From: Lyngbya confervoides BDU141951
Lineage (GTDB): Bacteria; Cyanobacteriota; Cyanobacteriia; Thermosynechococcales; Thermosynechococcaceae
Assembly (NCBI RefSeq): GCF_000817775.3
Contig: NZ_JTHE03000023.1
Span: forward strand, 1 to 64,000
Length of the DNA: 64,000 nucleotides
Direction: 5' to 3'
The position numbers and the translations under genes were made by a program. The notes under the pieces were generated by a model. It worked only from the letters and a program-made list of their open reading frames with translations. It made no database searches and was not told where the DNA came from. Within the stretch, counting starts at the first letter, position 1, and every line of letters begins with the position of its first letter. Positions 24,082 through 33,599 of the stretch are shown piece by piece.

Positions 24082-26766
24082 ATGAATCAACAAACCGCCA
24101 AAATAGACGTCATTCGCGCTGGCATCCTACAACAATCTTTACCACTGTCTCAGAGCTACATCACCCTTGGTCGTGCCCCGGATAACACGCTGTGTCTCAG
24201 CGATGATTTATCCGTATCGCGCTACCACGCCCAGATTGCCTGGACCAACAACGACTACGTCATTACCGATGTGGGCAGCTCCGACGGCACCTATGTGAAC
24301 GGGCAACGACTCCCCCCCCAGGTGCCTCACAGGCTCTCCCATGGCGACATTGTGCGCATGGGCACCGAGTTTGAAATCAAGTTTTCCGCCCAGCTGGCGC
24401 CGAGTGCAGGGCCTGTGAACCAGAGCGGCGGCCGAGATCAGCAGTATAAGACCATCCTGGGGGCGGATATCAACTTTCGGGCCCAGGCCGCGCCCGTGCC
24501 TGCCCAGGAGCTAAATCTCCAGGGAAAAAATCAGTTCACCATTGGCCGCGACCCCAGCAACGAGATGATTATTGATCATCCCTCGGTGTCGCGCTTCCAC
24601 TCGCAGATTCGGTTTGAAAATGGCGTTTACACCCTCTACGACCTCAATTCAACCAATGGCACCTACGTGAATGGTCAACAGGTGCTTGGGCAACGGCGTC
24701 TGGTGGTTGGCGATAACATTCGCATTGGCCCCACCAGTCTGGTGTTTCAGCTTAATCAGACCCTGCTGCGCACCAATGAAGAGGGGAACCTCAGAGTTGA
24801 TGCGCTCAATCTTAACAAGCAAATCCGCAAGGACTTAAATCTGCTGCAAAATATCTCTCTGAGCATTTTGCCACGGGAATTTGTGGCCATTGCTGGGGTG
24901 AGCGGCGGCGGCAAATCCACCCTCATGGACAGCTTGACCGGATTCCGCCCGGCCACCAGTGGCAACGTCTACGTCAACGGGATTGATCTCTATCGCAACT
25001 TCAACGCCTACCGCGCCGAAATTGGCTATGTGCCCCAGCGCGATATTGTGCATATGGAGCTCACCGTAGAGCAGGCGCTGGACTTTGCGGCGCAGCTGCG
25101 AATGCCCGCCGATACCACCCGCGTAGAGCGCCGCAAGCGCGTGGACGAAGTGCTGCGGGAGCTTAACTTGACCCACCGCCGGGAGCTGCCGATTTTCTCC
25201 CTGAGCGGTGGACAGCTCAAGCGAGTTTCCATTGGCGTAGAGCTGCTCACCAAGCCCAGCCTGTTCTTTCTGGATGAGGCCACCTCAGGACTAGACCCCG
25301 GCACCGAAAGTGAGCTGATGCAGCTTCTGCGTGAGCTCGCCGACCAGGGGCGCACCATTTTGCTGATCACCCACGCCACAGACAATGTGATGCTCTGTGA
25401 TCAGGTGATTTTCATGGCTCGCGGCGGCAACCTGGCCTACTACGGCCCTCCCCAGGAGGCGCTCGCCTACTTTGGGGTGCAGCGATTCAACGAGATTTAT
25501 CGCAAGGTGGAAAATGAGCTATCGCCCGAAGAATGGAAGCAGCGCTACCTGCAATCCCAGCAGTTTCAAAACTATGTAGTTGCTCGTCAGCAGGTCATTC
25601 AGGGTGCGGTCGGGAGCCACGGCGGTCGCGGAGCCGGGCGCAACCAGCCCTTGCCGGGGGCCCGCGTTCGGCGAATTTCCAGCCTGCGTCAGTTTATTAT
25701 TCTGTCCAAGCGCAATCTCGCCATCCTCATGCGCGATCGCATAGGGCTGGCCCTGATGCTCGCGGTGGCTCCCTTGTTGGGACTGTTAGACTTTGTCGCC
25801 TGGCCCCCAGTGCTGTTTACCCAAGCAGAAGAGGGCAACCCCAGTCTGGCCATTTCCATGCTGTTTACCATGGTGCTCATCGCAGTGATGGTGGGCAGTC
25901 TGGCCACCATGCGGGAAATTGTTAAAGAGATTGATATCTACAAGCGGGAGCGTATCATTGGGCTTCAGATTTTACCCTATGTGATGTCTAAGGTGTGGGT
26001 GGCGCTGCTGCTGGCCCTATACCAAGCCTTTATTTTTGTCCTTTTTAAGGCCCTAGCGGTTGATATTCCCAGCGATACCACCACCCTGGTGAGTCTCTAT
26101 ATCACCATGGCCCTAGCTACGGTGGGCGGCATGCTCATGGGGCTGTTGGGCTCGGCGGTTTCTCCCAACCAGAGCGTGGCCCCCATGATTGTGCTGGTGT
26201 TTATTGTGCCGCAGATTCTGTTTGGCGGTGGGGTGCTGCCGGTTAATACCTTTGGCCCGGCTGGTCAAACCTTAAACAATTTAGCTCTGACCAAGTGGCC
26301 CTTTGAGGCCCTGATGACTATCACCGAATTTGGCACCGATGTGGCTGAGGATTCCTGCTGGTCTCTGCCACGCGAGGAGCGCCGGGATCTGAAAAACGAC
26401 GAGAAGGAAAACTGTCAGTGCCTGGGTCCAAATCTGTTCAAAGGCTGTAAGTTTCCAGGCATTGAACAGTTTTACGTCCCTGAAATTGATCAAGATCCCC
26501 CAGAAAAGCCGGTGTCACCCACCAATCCGCAGGAACTAGAAGCCTATGAAGCGCAACTCAATGAATGGTCAGAGGAGCTCAGCAACTACCAAATTGCATA
26601 CAACGGCGCGATCGCCGAGGCGGAAGGCAACATCGATGGACTCTACGATAAGTTTGGCCAAGCTTTTAAGGTGGAGGTGACGGGCCATTGGATTGTTCTC
26701 ACCATATATAACCTGATTGTCTTTGGGTTAATTCTGCTGGTTCAGAAGCTCAAGGATATCCTGTAG
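24082..26766 (+). CDS. ABCG-type transporter with two FHA domains
   Basis: 894 residues in one chain. FHA1 (about 20-95) has LGRAPDN, SRYHAQI and SDGTYVNGQ; FHA2 (about 150-225) has IGRDPSN, SRFHSQIR and STNGTYVNGQ. Both keep the Gly-Arg, Ser-x-x-His and Asn residues for phosphothreonine binding. The ABCG ATPase follows with Walker A GVSGGGKST, signature LSGGQLKR, Walker B LFFLDEATSGLD and LLITHATD. The permease half (from about residue 545) has six hydrophobic segments, with a Cys-rich extracellular insert of about 120 residues (ENCQCLGPNLFKGC) before the last helix. It probably exports a lipid or other hydrophobic compound. The architecture resembles mycobacterial Rv1747, which is controlled by the kinase PknF. 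The upstream gene is a kinase; the downstream gene starts 2 bases later. Confidence 0.93.
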   Translation: MNQQTAKIDVIRAGILQQSLPLSQSYITLGRAPDNTLCLSDDLSVSRYHAQIAWTNNDYVITDVGSSDGTYVNGQRLPPQVPHRLSHGDIVRMGTEFEIKFSAQLAPSAGPVNQSGGRDQQYKTILGADINFRAQAAPVPAQELNLQGKNQFTIGRDPSNEMIIDHPSVSRFHSQIRFENGVYTLYDLNSTNGTYVNGQQVLGQRRLVVGDNIRIGPTSLVFQLNQTLLRTNEEGNLRVDALNLNKQIRKDLNLLQNISLSILPREFVAIAGVSGGGKSTLMDSLTGFRPATSGNVYVNGIDLYRNFNAYRAEIGYVPQRDIVHMELTVEQALDFAAQLRMPADTTRVERRKRVDEVLRELNLTHRRELPIFSLSGGQLKRVSIGVELLTKPSLFFLDEATSGLDPGTESELMQLLRELADQGRTILLITHATDNVMLCDQVIFMARGGNLAYYGPPQEALAYFGVQRFNEIYRKVENELSPEEWKQRYLQSQQFQNYVVARQQVIQGAVGSHGGRGAGRNQPLPGARVRRISSLRQFIILSKRNLAILMRDRIGLALMLAVAPLLGLLDFVAWPPVLFTQAEEGNPSLAISMLFTMVLIAVMVGSLATMREIVKEIDIYKRERIIGLQILPYVMSKVWVALLLALYQAFIFVLFKALAVDIPSDTTTLVSLYITMALATVGGMLMGLLGSAVSPNQSVAPMIVLVFIVPQILFGGGVLPVNTFGPAGQTLNNLALTKWPFEALMTITEFGTDVAEDSCWSLPREERRDLKNDEKENCQCLGPNLFKGCKFPGIEQFYVPEIDQDPPEKPVSPTNPQELEAYEAQLNEWSEELSNYQIAYNGAIAEAEGNIDGLYDKFGQAFKVEVTGHWIVLTIYNLIVFGLILLVQKLKDIL

Positions 26767-26768
26767 GT

Positions 26769-27521
26769 ATGAAGCGACTGACTAAAATCCTGATGTTCCT
26801 CGGGCTGGGATTTCTAATTACCCTGGTGATTGCCTGGTTCCGCCTTGAGGCCATTGCCCATCAAGCCCTAGAGGAAAATCTCACCCGCGTTCTGGGCGTA
26901 CCGGTTCACATTGAACGGCTGCAGCTTCAACAACTGGCGGGGAAAGCCCAGTTTGACAACCTGGAAATTGATAATCCCGAAGGCTATTCCGCGAATAAAA
27001 TTGTTGCGGTTCAGCAAATTGATGTGGCCTTTGATCCCTGGAGCCTGTTTCAATCGACGATTAAAATTGACCGTTTGGTTTTCCAAAATATCCGCGCAAG
27101 TTTTGAACAAACCCTGGAGGGCAACAATATTCTGGAGATTGTGAACCATGTGAAGGGGCGGTCTCAGAGCTGGCGGATTCAGACTCCCACGACGGCCCAG
27201 TTTAACTTTCAGGACAAGCGGTTTGAAATTAACCAGGCAAACCTCAAGGATATTCAGGTGAACGTGAACCTGAATCCCCTGGGTGGATTGATTCCCTTTG
27301 GAAACTTTTCCCCCGAGCTTGAGTTCTCGATTCCTGATATTGAGCTGAAGCAGGTGACCTCTGAAAATGCCCAAACCGTTCTTGAAGGAACCCTCAACGA
27401 CATCATCTCCGATCTGCTTTCTAGATTAGCCGGTGGCATTACCACCGAGCTTCCCAACAAAATGAATGGGGCGGGATCGAAGGGCGTGATCGACAAAGTT
27501 TTAGATGTCCTGCCCTTTTAG
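26769..27521 (+). CDS. AsmA-like inner-membrane protein
   Basis: 250 residues with one N-terminal membrane anchor (LMFLGLGFLITLVIAWFRL) and a beta-rich outside domain. The opening pattern, helix then ALEENLTRVLGVPVHIERLQ, then AQFDNLEIDNPEGYS and VAFDPWSLFQSTIKIDRLVF, is that of AsmA/DUF748 proteins, whose larger members form lipid-transport bridges between membranes. It begins two bases after the ABC transporter stop, so the two are almost certainly one operon. If the transporter moves a lipid, an AsmA-type partner would make sense; that is inference. Confidence 0.8.
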   Translation: MKRLTKILMFLGLGFLITLVIAWFRLEAIAHQALEENLTRVLGVPVHIERLQLQQLAGKAQFDNLEIDNPEGYSANKIVAVQQIDVAFDPWSLFQSTIKIDRLVFQNIRASFEQTLEGNNILEIVNHVKGRSQSWRIQTPTTAQFNFQDKRFEINQANLKDIQVNVNLNPLGGLIPFGNFSPELEFSIPDIELKQVTSENAQTVLEGTLNDIISDLLSRLAGGITTELPNKMNGAGSKGVIDKVLDVLPF

Positions 27522-27596
27522 CGTGATCCCAGTCCCCATGCCATCCTGGCTTGGACCCTCCCTAGCCCCCAGCCCTGTCCTTGATGCGATGTACCC

Positions 27597-29123
27597 ATGC
27601 CCTTGAACCGCCCCCTGCGATCGCTCCATTCTCAATCCACCCTGTCTCGTCAGCGCCGTCTGGTCCAGGGGATCACCCTGGTGATTTGCTTTTTGATCAT
27701 TCCAGGACTGCTGCTGTTGATCACCTGGATGACTCCAGCCCTGGCCGCGACGCCCCGTCACTATAACGAACTCACCTTTCCACCCCTGCCCGAGGTTCAG
27801 GTTCCGGACTACCAGCGCACCACGCTGGACAATGGCCTGACGCTTTACCTGCTCGAAGATCACGACCTGCCGCTAGTGAGCGGTCAAGCCTGGATTAAAA
27901 CCGGATCTCGATGGGAACCCGCGGATCAGGTGGGATTGGCCAGTATCACTGGGGAGGTGATGCGCAGCGGCGGCACGCTGACTCATCCAGCCGATCAGCT
28001 CAATGAACTGCTGGAGCAGCGAGCGGCAGCCGTGGAGGTGTCCATCGATACGACGGCGGGGTCCGCCAGCTTTAGCGCGCTCTCCGAAGATTTACCGCAG
28101 GTGTTTGAGTTGTTCAGTGAGGTTCTGCGCAAGCCTGCCCTCCCCCCAGACAAAATTGATCTCTCTAAAACCCAGCATCTGGGGTCTATTCAGCGTCGCA
28201 ACGACGATCCAGAGGATATTGGGAGCCGCGAGTTTAGAAGGCTTATCTATGGCCGCCAAAGTCCCTACGCCCGCATTGAGGAGGTGGAGACCATTGACAA
28301 TATCCAGCGCGAGGATATTCAACGGTTTTACCAGACATACTTTCAGCCCAATCGAATGATCTTGGGCATTGTGGGTGATTTTGACACGCCCACCCTCCTG
28401 GCGCAGATCAATCAAACCCTGGGAGACTGGAGACCCAGTGCTTCTGGGGTGGAAGATACGCTGCCTGAGGTGGCACAGACCGCCAATCCGGGTCTTTATC
28501 TGGTTAATCTTCCCCAGTTAACCCAGAGTACCGTGCAAATTGGGCATTTGGGTGGGCGACTCGACGAACCCGATGTGTTCCCCCTTTACGTGATGAACGA
28601 AATCCTGAATAGTTTTGGAGGACGGTTGTTTAACGAAGTGCGATCGCGTCAGGGATTGGCCTATTCCGTCTATGGGGTTTGGAGTCCCCAGTATGATTAT
28701 CCGGGGCTGCTCATTTCGGGGGGACAAACGCGATCTGATACCACGGTGCCCTTTATTCAGGCCGTCAAATCAGAACTGAAAAAGCTGCGGGAGACCCAGG
28801 TGAGCGCCAAGGAACTCCAACAGGCAAAAGATGCCATCTTAAATTCCTTCGTCTTTAATTTTGATCGCCCCGGAAAAGTGCTGACGCGTCTGATGCGCTA
28901 CGAATACTATGGCTACCCGGAGGATTTTATTTTTCGCTACCAGCGCGCGGTGAAGGCCACGACGCAAGCGGATGTTTTAGGCGCGGCTCAGCGCAACCTC
29001 AGGCCCGATCAGCTGGTCACCCTGGTGGTGGGCAACCAGGCAAGCATCCAACCTCCCCTGACCAGCCTAGCTCCCCAGGTTACACCTGTGGATGTCACCA
29101 TTCCCAAGGGCAATCTCGGTTAA
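27597..29123 (+). CDS. M16 family peptidase-like protein, non-catalytic type
   Basis: 508 residues. An N-terminal membrane segment (VICFLIIPGLLLLITWM) followed by ALAA suggests export. The M16 fold is clear (RTTLDNGLTLYLLEDHDLPL, RMILGIVGDFDTP, GGRLFNEVRSRQGLAYSVYG), and it keeps the Arg/Tyr pair motif in RSRQGLAYSVYG. The zinc motif HxxEH is missing: its position reads VGLASITGEVMRSGGT. M16 peptidases often work as pairs, one chain with the zinc site and one with the R/Y pair. This chain is the second kind; a catalytic partner is not in the window. The stop overlaps that of the convergent DUF1400 hydrolase gene by four bases. Confidence 0.88.
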   Translation: MPLNRPLRSLHSQSTLSRQRRLVQGITLVICFLIIPGLLLLITWMTPALAATPRHYNELTFPPLPEVQVPDYQRTTLDNGLTLYLLEDHDLPLVSGQAWIKTGSRWEPADQVGLASITGEVMRSGGTLTHPADQLNELLEQRAAAVEVSIDTTAGSASFSALSEDLPQVFELFSEVLRKPALPPDKIDLSKTQHLGSIQRRNDDPEDIGSREFRRLIYGRQSPYARIEEVETIDNIQREDIQRFYQTYFQPNRMILGIVGDFDTPTLLAQINQTLGDWRPSASGVEDTLPEVAQTANPGLYLVNLPQLTQSTVQIGHLGGRLDEPDVFPLYVMNEILNSFGGRLFNEVRSRQGLAYSVYGVWSPQYDYPGLLISGGQTRSDTTVPFIQAVKSELKKLRETQVSAKELQQAKDAILNSFVFNFDRPGKVLTRLMRYEYYGYPEDFIFRYQRAVKATTQADVLGAAQRNLRPDQLVTLVVGNQASIQPPLTSLAPQVTPVDVTIPKGNLG

Positions 29124-30781
29124 TCGTGTCCGTTGCCCAGGGAAGAGGCACAGGCTTGGGTGAGCGGATCGCCCAGGGCTCTCAGGGCCGGAGGCGTAAC
29201 CAGTCTCAAGGGGTAGGGCTTCTGGCTCAGGGAGGCTAAATTCTCAGGCGTCAGCGGAGGAGCCGACCGGTGAGGATTAGGGAGGGTCGATTGGATAAAG
29301 GCTAAGACCAGGGCGTTGAGATAGTGACTCATCAAAGCCGGATCGGGCTGCTTCAGGGGTGGTTGCACCAGGAAGAGGCCCTGCTCCCCAAAATCATTGC
29401 CAAAGAAATGCTGCCCCTGCTCAATCATCACCAGGAACTGATGGGGGTGGGTCATGAATTGAAAGGGACACAGGGATTCTGGGAGAGACGGGGCCACCAG
29501 ATCTTGACTGCCCGTAATCATCAAGGTGGGAATTTGGATAGAAGCCAGGCCCTCAGGGGCAAAGCGTTGGGTGCCAAAGGTATTGAGGGCCACAACCGCT
29601 CGAATACGCGGATCAAAGGGCGGTTCTTCCCACGGATCATCGGAACTGGCGGGTGCCCTGGATCCAGAGCACAGCAGGAGCAGGGCAAAATCCACCATCC
29701 GCCGCTGGGTCACAGGCTGGGCGCAGCCCCGCTGCCCCAGGTTGGGGTCCACCCGAGCCCCGGCCAAGGTCAGGGCTGTATTGCCACCAATGGAATAGCC
29801 CAGGACTCCGATTTGCTGAGGATCAATGCGTGCCACGGGCGCGGGAATTGAGGGACCTTGGAGCCAATCTAGAAAGACTTGAATATCTCGGGGTCGGTGG
29901 GACCATTCCTGGAGATCCATGACCTCCTGCTCCTGACCGGAGATCAGCTTCTCGAACCAGGCGCGATCGCTGCCGGGATGCTCAACAATGGCCACGGCAA
30001 TTCCATGGGACACTAAATGCTGGGTCAAGCTTTGAAAGGCACTGCGGTCGTCTCCAAAGCCAGGGGAAATAATCCACAGGGGCGCAGCGGTCGCTGACGC
30101 GGGCATTGTCAGCACCACCGGAATGCGGCGGTTGCGCGCTGTATCTTGCACCTCAATTTGAATTGCCTCCGTCCCTTGGGGACCGGCAACGCTTAACATC
30201 TCCAGGGATGCCGCCTGGCCAGAGGACTGCCCCCCCCCTCTGGAATGGGCGCTGGCAGCGAGTTGGCGGGCAAGGGTGGCCCGCTGGCGCAGAAGGGTCA
30301 GGGTCGATTGCAGGGCTTTGGAGTTAAGGTAAACCGTGCGGTTGGGAAAGGACTGGAGCAGGGAAATGGGCGAGAGTCCTTCGGGCTGCTGGGCCGCTTG
30401 AATCATCGCAGATCGCAGGGCCGTGGCGCCGTTGGTGCGCTGCTCCGTTTGCAGCCTTTCCCCTAAGAAGGCCAACGTGCTCTCTCCAAAGGAAGAGTAA
30501 AGCAGTTGGGACAGAGCCACCCCCTTGATCTCTAGGCGGGTGGACAGAAGCCGCTGCAGATCGGCCCGCTGGTCCTCGCTTAGCCGCTGGAGAAAAGGCC
30601 TCAGCGTTCCTGGCATCTGACCGGTTTGGGCAAATTGTTCCAGATCCGCCACCGAGATTGAAAACCGGAGGGCGCTGTAGGAAAAGGTGATCTGCTCTGC
30701 CCCTAGAAGCGGGCGGGGGGCCAGAATCACGCCCAGTCCCATGGCTACGGCAAGCATTCCCCTGTGGATTAGCGCGTTCAC
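29120..30781 (-). CDS. DUF1400 domain alpha/beta hydrolase, exported
   Basis: 553 residues. A signal peptide (GMLAVAMGLGVILAPRPLLGA) is followed by the DUF1400 domain (about 30-150: ITFSYSALRFSISVADLEQF, LQRLLSTRLEIKG, VYLNSKALQSTL), which is mostly confined to cyanobacteria. An alpha/beta hydrolase similar to platelet-activating-factor acetylhydrolase/chlorophyllase-type enzymes completes it, with the nucleophile elbow GYSIGG (in IGVLGYSIGGNTALTL), an oxyanion region SPGFGDD and a late His in EQGQHFFGN. It would hydrolyse an ester outside the cytoplasm; the substrate is unknown. It is monocistronic, convergent with the M16 gene. Confidence 0.9.
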   Translation of the reverse strand: MNALIHRGMLAVAMGLGVILAPRPLLGAEQITFSYSALRFSISVADLEQFAQTGQMPGTLRPFLQRLSEDQRADLQRLLSTRLEIKGVALSQLLYSSFGESTLAFLGERLQTEQRTNGATALRSAMIQAAQQPEGLSPISLLQSFPNRTVYLNSKALQSTLTLLRQRATLARQLAASAHSRGGGQSSGQAASLEMLSVAGPQGTEAIQIEVQDTARNRRIPVVLTMPASATAAPLWIISPGFGDDRSAFQSLTQHLVSHGIAVAIVEHPGSDRAWFEKLISGQEQEVMDLQEWSHRPRDIQVFLDWLQGPSIPAPVARIDPQQIGVLGYSIGGNTALTLAGARVDPNLGQRGCAQPVTQRRMVDFALLLLCSGSRAPASSDDPWEEPPFDPRIRAVVALNTFGTQRFAPEGLASIQIPTLMITGSQDLVAPSLPESLCPFQFMTHPHQFLVMIEQGQHFFGNDFGEQGLFLVQPPLKQPDPALMSHYLNALVLAFIQSTLPNPHRSAPPLTPENLASLSQKPYPLRLVTPPALRALGDPLTQACASSLGNGHD

Positions 30782-30937
30782 TGGGCCGCCCTCTCTGCGA
30801 TTCCTTGGAGATCATCCAGGGACACTGTTCCCCTGTCTGGTTTCATCATAGCGCTGGGGCCAGGACCCAAAAGGATCGCCACAGTCCCTACTGATAATGC
30901 TACAGTTCCAGCACAGTCATGGACACAAGGATTCCCC

Positions 30938-32578
30938 ATGCCCCATAGACCTTGGTGCCGACGCGCAATTCTTCGCCGCTGCTTCCTGGCGGGTCTGGCC
31001 GTGGTTTTACTGACAACCCTGGGAAATTGTTCTGCACCGCAAACACCGGAATCTGGGCAGTCTCAGCTATTGGTGTTTGGTTCTGGCGGCCAGCCCGTCA
31101 ATCTGACCCCTGGGAATGTCACCGATGGCAACTCCATCTATGCCCAGCGTCAGCTTTACAATACCCTCCTGGGCACAGAGGCTGGCAGGACGGACTTGGT
31201 TCCGGAACTGGCCACGAACTGGACCTCCTCAGAGGATGGACGGACCTGGACCTTTACCCTGCGTGAGGGGCTGAAATTCCACGATGGCACCCCCTGTAAT
31301 GCTGAGGCCGTGGTGTTTAACGTGCAGCGCTGGTGGGATCCAGAATTTGACTTTGGCGATCGCGACCAGGGAAACCTGTATGAAATCTGGCCCAACTTGT
31401 TTGGGGGCTTTAAGGGAGATCCCGCCTCAATTCTGGCCTCGGTCCAGGCCCCTGACCCCCAGACGGTGGTCTTTCAGCTCACCACTGCCTTTGCCGCCTT
31501 TCCGGCGGCCATTAGCTCTGGCTACTTTGGCATCGCCAGTCCCACAGCCATCCGGTCGGCCCGATCAAGCTACGGCAAACCCTCGGGACCCGCGGTTGGA
31601 ACCGGACCGTTTGTGCTGCAGGACTGGCGCAGCGGCGATCGCCTCACCTTGACCAAAAATCAAACCTACTGGCAGCGTGATCGGCCCAGGGCCGAAACCC
31701 TGATTCTGCGGTTTGTGGAAGACCCAGCGGCCCGACTGGCCCAGCTGCGATCTGGCACCCTGGATTTCACGGTGGACCTCACCCCGGATCAGCGTCCGGA
31801 AATTGAGCAAGATCCCCAGCTGCAGTCGGTGGTTCGCCCCTCGCTCAATGTGGGCTATCTGGCCCTGAATCCCAGCTATGATCCCCTCTCCAAGCCGGAA
31901 GTGCGCCGAGCCCTGGCCCAATCCCTGAATAAGTCAGAGATTGTCCAGGCCTTTTGGGGAGACCTGGGACAAACCGATGGTCATTTTATTCCCCCCGCCC
32001 TGGGAGATTTTCGCGCTGCCGAAGTTAGCGATTACCCGTACGACCCCGCTGCTGCCCGGCAAGCCCTGGCCCAGGCCGGATATCCAAACGGGTTTGATTT
32101 GGATTTGTGGTACATGCCCGTGAGTCGGCCCTATTTTCCCAACCCCAAGCCCATTGCGGAGGCCTTGGCCGCCGAACTAAGCCAGATTGGGATTCGAGTC
32201 AAGCTGCAAACCAAGGATTGGGGATCCTATTTGGCCGATCGCAATCGTGCTCCTGGGTTTCAGGCCTTTATGTTGGGTTGGACTGCCGACTATGCCGATC
32301 CTGATAATTTCCTCTATGCTCACTTTGGTCCTGGATCAACCCAGGACTTGGGAGGATACCAGAATTCGCAGCTATTTACATGGCTCAATCAGGCCCGATC
32401 CACCCCCGATCCAGCCCGGCGCCAGCAGCTTTACCAGAACATTGATCAACTGCTGTTTACCGAAGCCCTACGGATTCCCATCGTGCATTCCCAGCCCTTG
32501 CTGGCCCAGCGATCGCGCCTGCGGGGGTGGCAGCCGAGTCCCCTCGGCAGTGAGGATTTCGCCGCGGTGGAGAAGTGA
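30938..32578 (+). CDS. ABC transporter solute-binding protein, peptide/nickel family (SBP family 5)
   Basis: 546 residues. The N-terminus is basic then hydrophobic (FLAGLAVVLLTTLGNC), with a lipoprotein Cys31 in an atypical lipobox (L-G-N-C). The body is DppA/OppA-like: LLVFGSGGQPVNLTP, LVPELATNWTSSEDGRTWTF, TLREGLKFHDGTPCNAEAVV, GTGPFVLQDWRSGDRL and QLLFTEALRIPIVHSQPL. These proteins capture peptides, nickel complexes, glutathione or sugars. It is the first gene of an operon with two permeases; only one base separates it from the next start. The ATPase genes are not in the window. Confidence 0.93.
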   Translation: MPHRPWCRRAILRRCFLAGLAVVLLTTLGNCSAPQTPESGQSQLLVFGSGGQPVNLTPGNVTDGNSIYAQRQLYNTLLGTEAGRTDLVPELATNWTSSEDGRTWTFTLREGLKFHDGTPCNAEAVVFNVQRWWDPEFDFGDRDQGNLYEIWPNLFGGFKGDPASILASVQAPDPQTVVFQLTTAFAAFPAAISSGYFGIASPTAIRSARSSYGKPSGPAVGTGPFVLQDWRSGDRLTLTKNQTYWQRDRPRAETLILRFVEDPAARLAQLRSGTLDFTVDLTPDQRPEIEQDPQLQSVVRPSLNVGYLALNPSYDPLSKPEVRRALAQSLNKSEIVQAFWGDLGQTDGHFIPPALGDFRAAEVSDYPYDPAAARQALAQAGYPNGFDLDLWYMPVSRPYFPNPKPIAEALAAELSQIGIRVKLQTKDWGSYLADRNRAPGFQAFMLGWTADYADPDNFLYAHFGPGSTQDLGGYQNSQLFTWLNQARSTPDPARRQQLYQNIDQLLFTEALRIPIVHSQPLLAQRSRLRGWQPSPLGSEDFAAVEK

Positions 32579-32579
32579 G

Positions 32580-33599
32580 ATGGGGTTAGAGGACCTGGGG
32601 CTGTATTTACTCAAACGCCTCCTGCGGCTGGGGGCCGTGCTGCTGGGGATTTCCCTGCTGGTGTTTGGACTATTGCACCTGATTCCAGGAGACCCGGCGG
32701 TGACCCTGCTGGGGGATCGCGCGACCCCCGAACAGATTGAGGCCCTGCGCGATCGCCTGGGTCTGAACCAGCCGCTGCCGCTGCAATACTTGGCATTTTT
32801 AGGACGAGTGATCCGCCTGGATCTGGGCACCAGCATCTTCACCGGCGTTCCCATCTGGGAGGAGATCCGACGCTACTGGCCCGCCACCTTGGAGTTGGCC
32901 TTGGCGGCCATGGCGATCGCCGTGATGATCGGGATTCCCCTGGGGGTGATCGCAGCGGTGCAGCAACACCGCTGGGTAGACCAGATCGCTATGGTTGCTT
33001 CGCTATTGGGAGTTTCAATGCCCGTGTACTGGCTCGGACTGCTGCTGGTGTATGGCTTTGCCGTGCATCTGCAATGGCTACCCCCCAGTGGCCGCCTTGG
33101 AATAGAAACCCCCTGGGTTCCCCAAACTGGATTTTTAATGCTGGATGCCCTGATTCAGGGCAATGGGGCAGTTCTGTGGGACGGGGCCAAACATCTGGTG
33201 CTGCCCGCGGTTACCCTGAGTACCATTCCCCTGGCGACCCTGGGACGGATGACCCGCAGCACCATGGTGGAGACCCTCTCCCAGGACTACATCCGCACCG
33301 CTCGTGCCAAGGGGGTGGCAGAGGGGTGGGTGGTGGTTCGCCATGGTTTAAAAAATGCGCTGCTGCCGGTGGTCACCCTGATGGGTCTGGAGTTTGGCAC
33401 GCTGTTGGGGGGCGCGATCCTCACCGAAACAATTTTCTCCTGGCCGGGAATTGGCACCTGGATCTATGACGGTATTTTGCAGCGAGACTATCCCGTGGTG
33501 CAGGGAGGGGTGCTCTTTGTCGCCTGCGTGTTTGTGATCGTGAACCTCTTCGTGGATCTGTCTTACCAGCTTCTAGATCCAAGGATTCGGCTGCAATGA
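32580..33599 (+). CDS. ABC transporter permease, DppB type
   Basis: 339 residues from ATG 32580, right behind the binding-protein stop; the frame is open further upstream but that part is a shadow of the preceding gene. It has the N-terminal DppB segment (YLLKRLLRLGAVLLGISLLVF, HLIPGDPAVTLLGDRATPEQ, LRDRLGLNQPLPLQYL) and a binding-protein-dependent transport domain with the EAA loop (RTARAKGVAEGWVVVRHGLKNALLPV). About six membrane helices. It pairs with the DppC-type permease that overlaps it by four bases. Confidence 0.95.
   Translation: MGLEDLGLYLLKRLLRLGAVLLGISLLVFGLLHLIPGDPAVTLLGDRATPEQIEALRDRLGLNQPLPLQYLAFLGRVIRLDLGTSIFTGVPIWEEIRRYWPATLELALAAMAIAVMIGIPLGVIAAVQQHRWVDQIAMVASLLGVSMPVYWLGLLLVYGFAVHLQWLPPSGRLGIETPWVPQTGFLMLDALIQGNGAVLWDGAKHLVLPAVTLSTIPLATLGRMTRSTMVETLSQDYIRTARAKGVAEGWVVVRHGLKNALLPVVTLMGLEFGTLLGGAILTETIFSWPGIGTWIYDGILQRDYPVVQGGVLFVACVFVIVNLFVDLSYQLLDPRIRLQ

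Noticed and set aside
32187-32579. Extended N-terminus for the DppB permease
   Set aside because: It runs through the end of the upstream binding-protein gene in another frame; the family start is ATG 32580.
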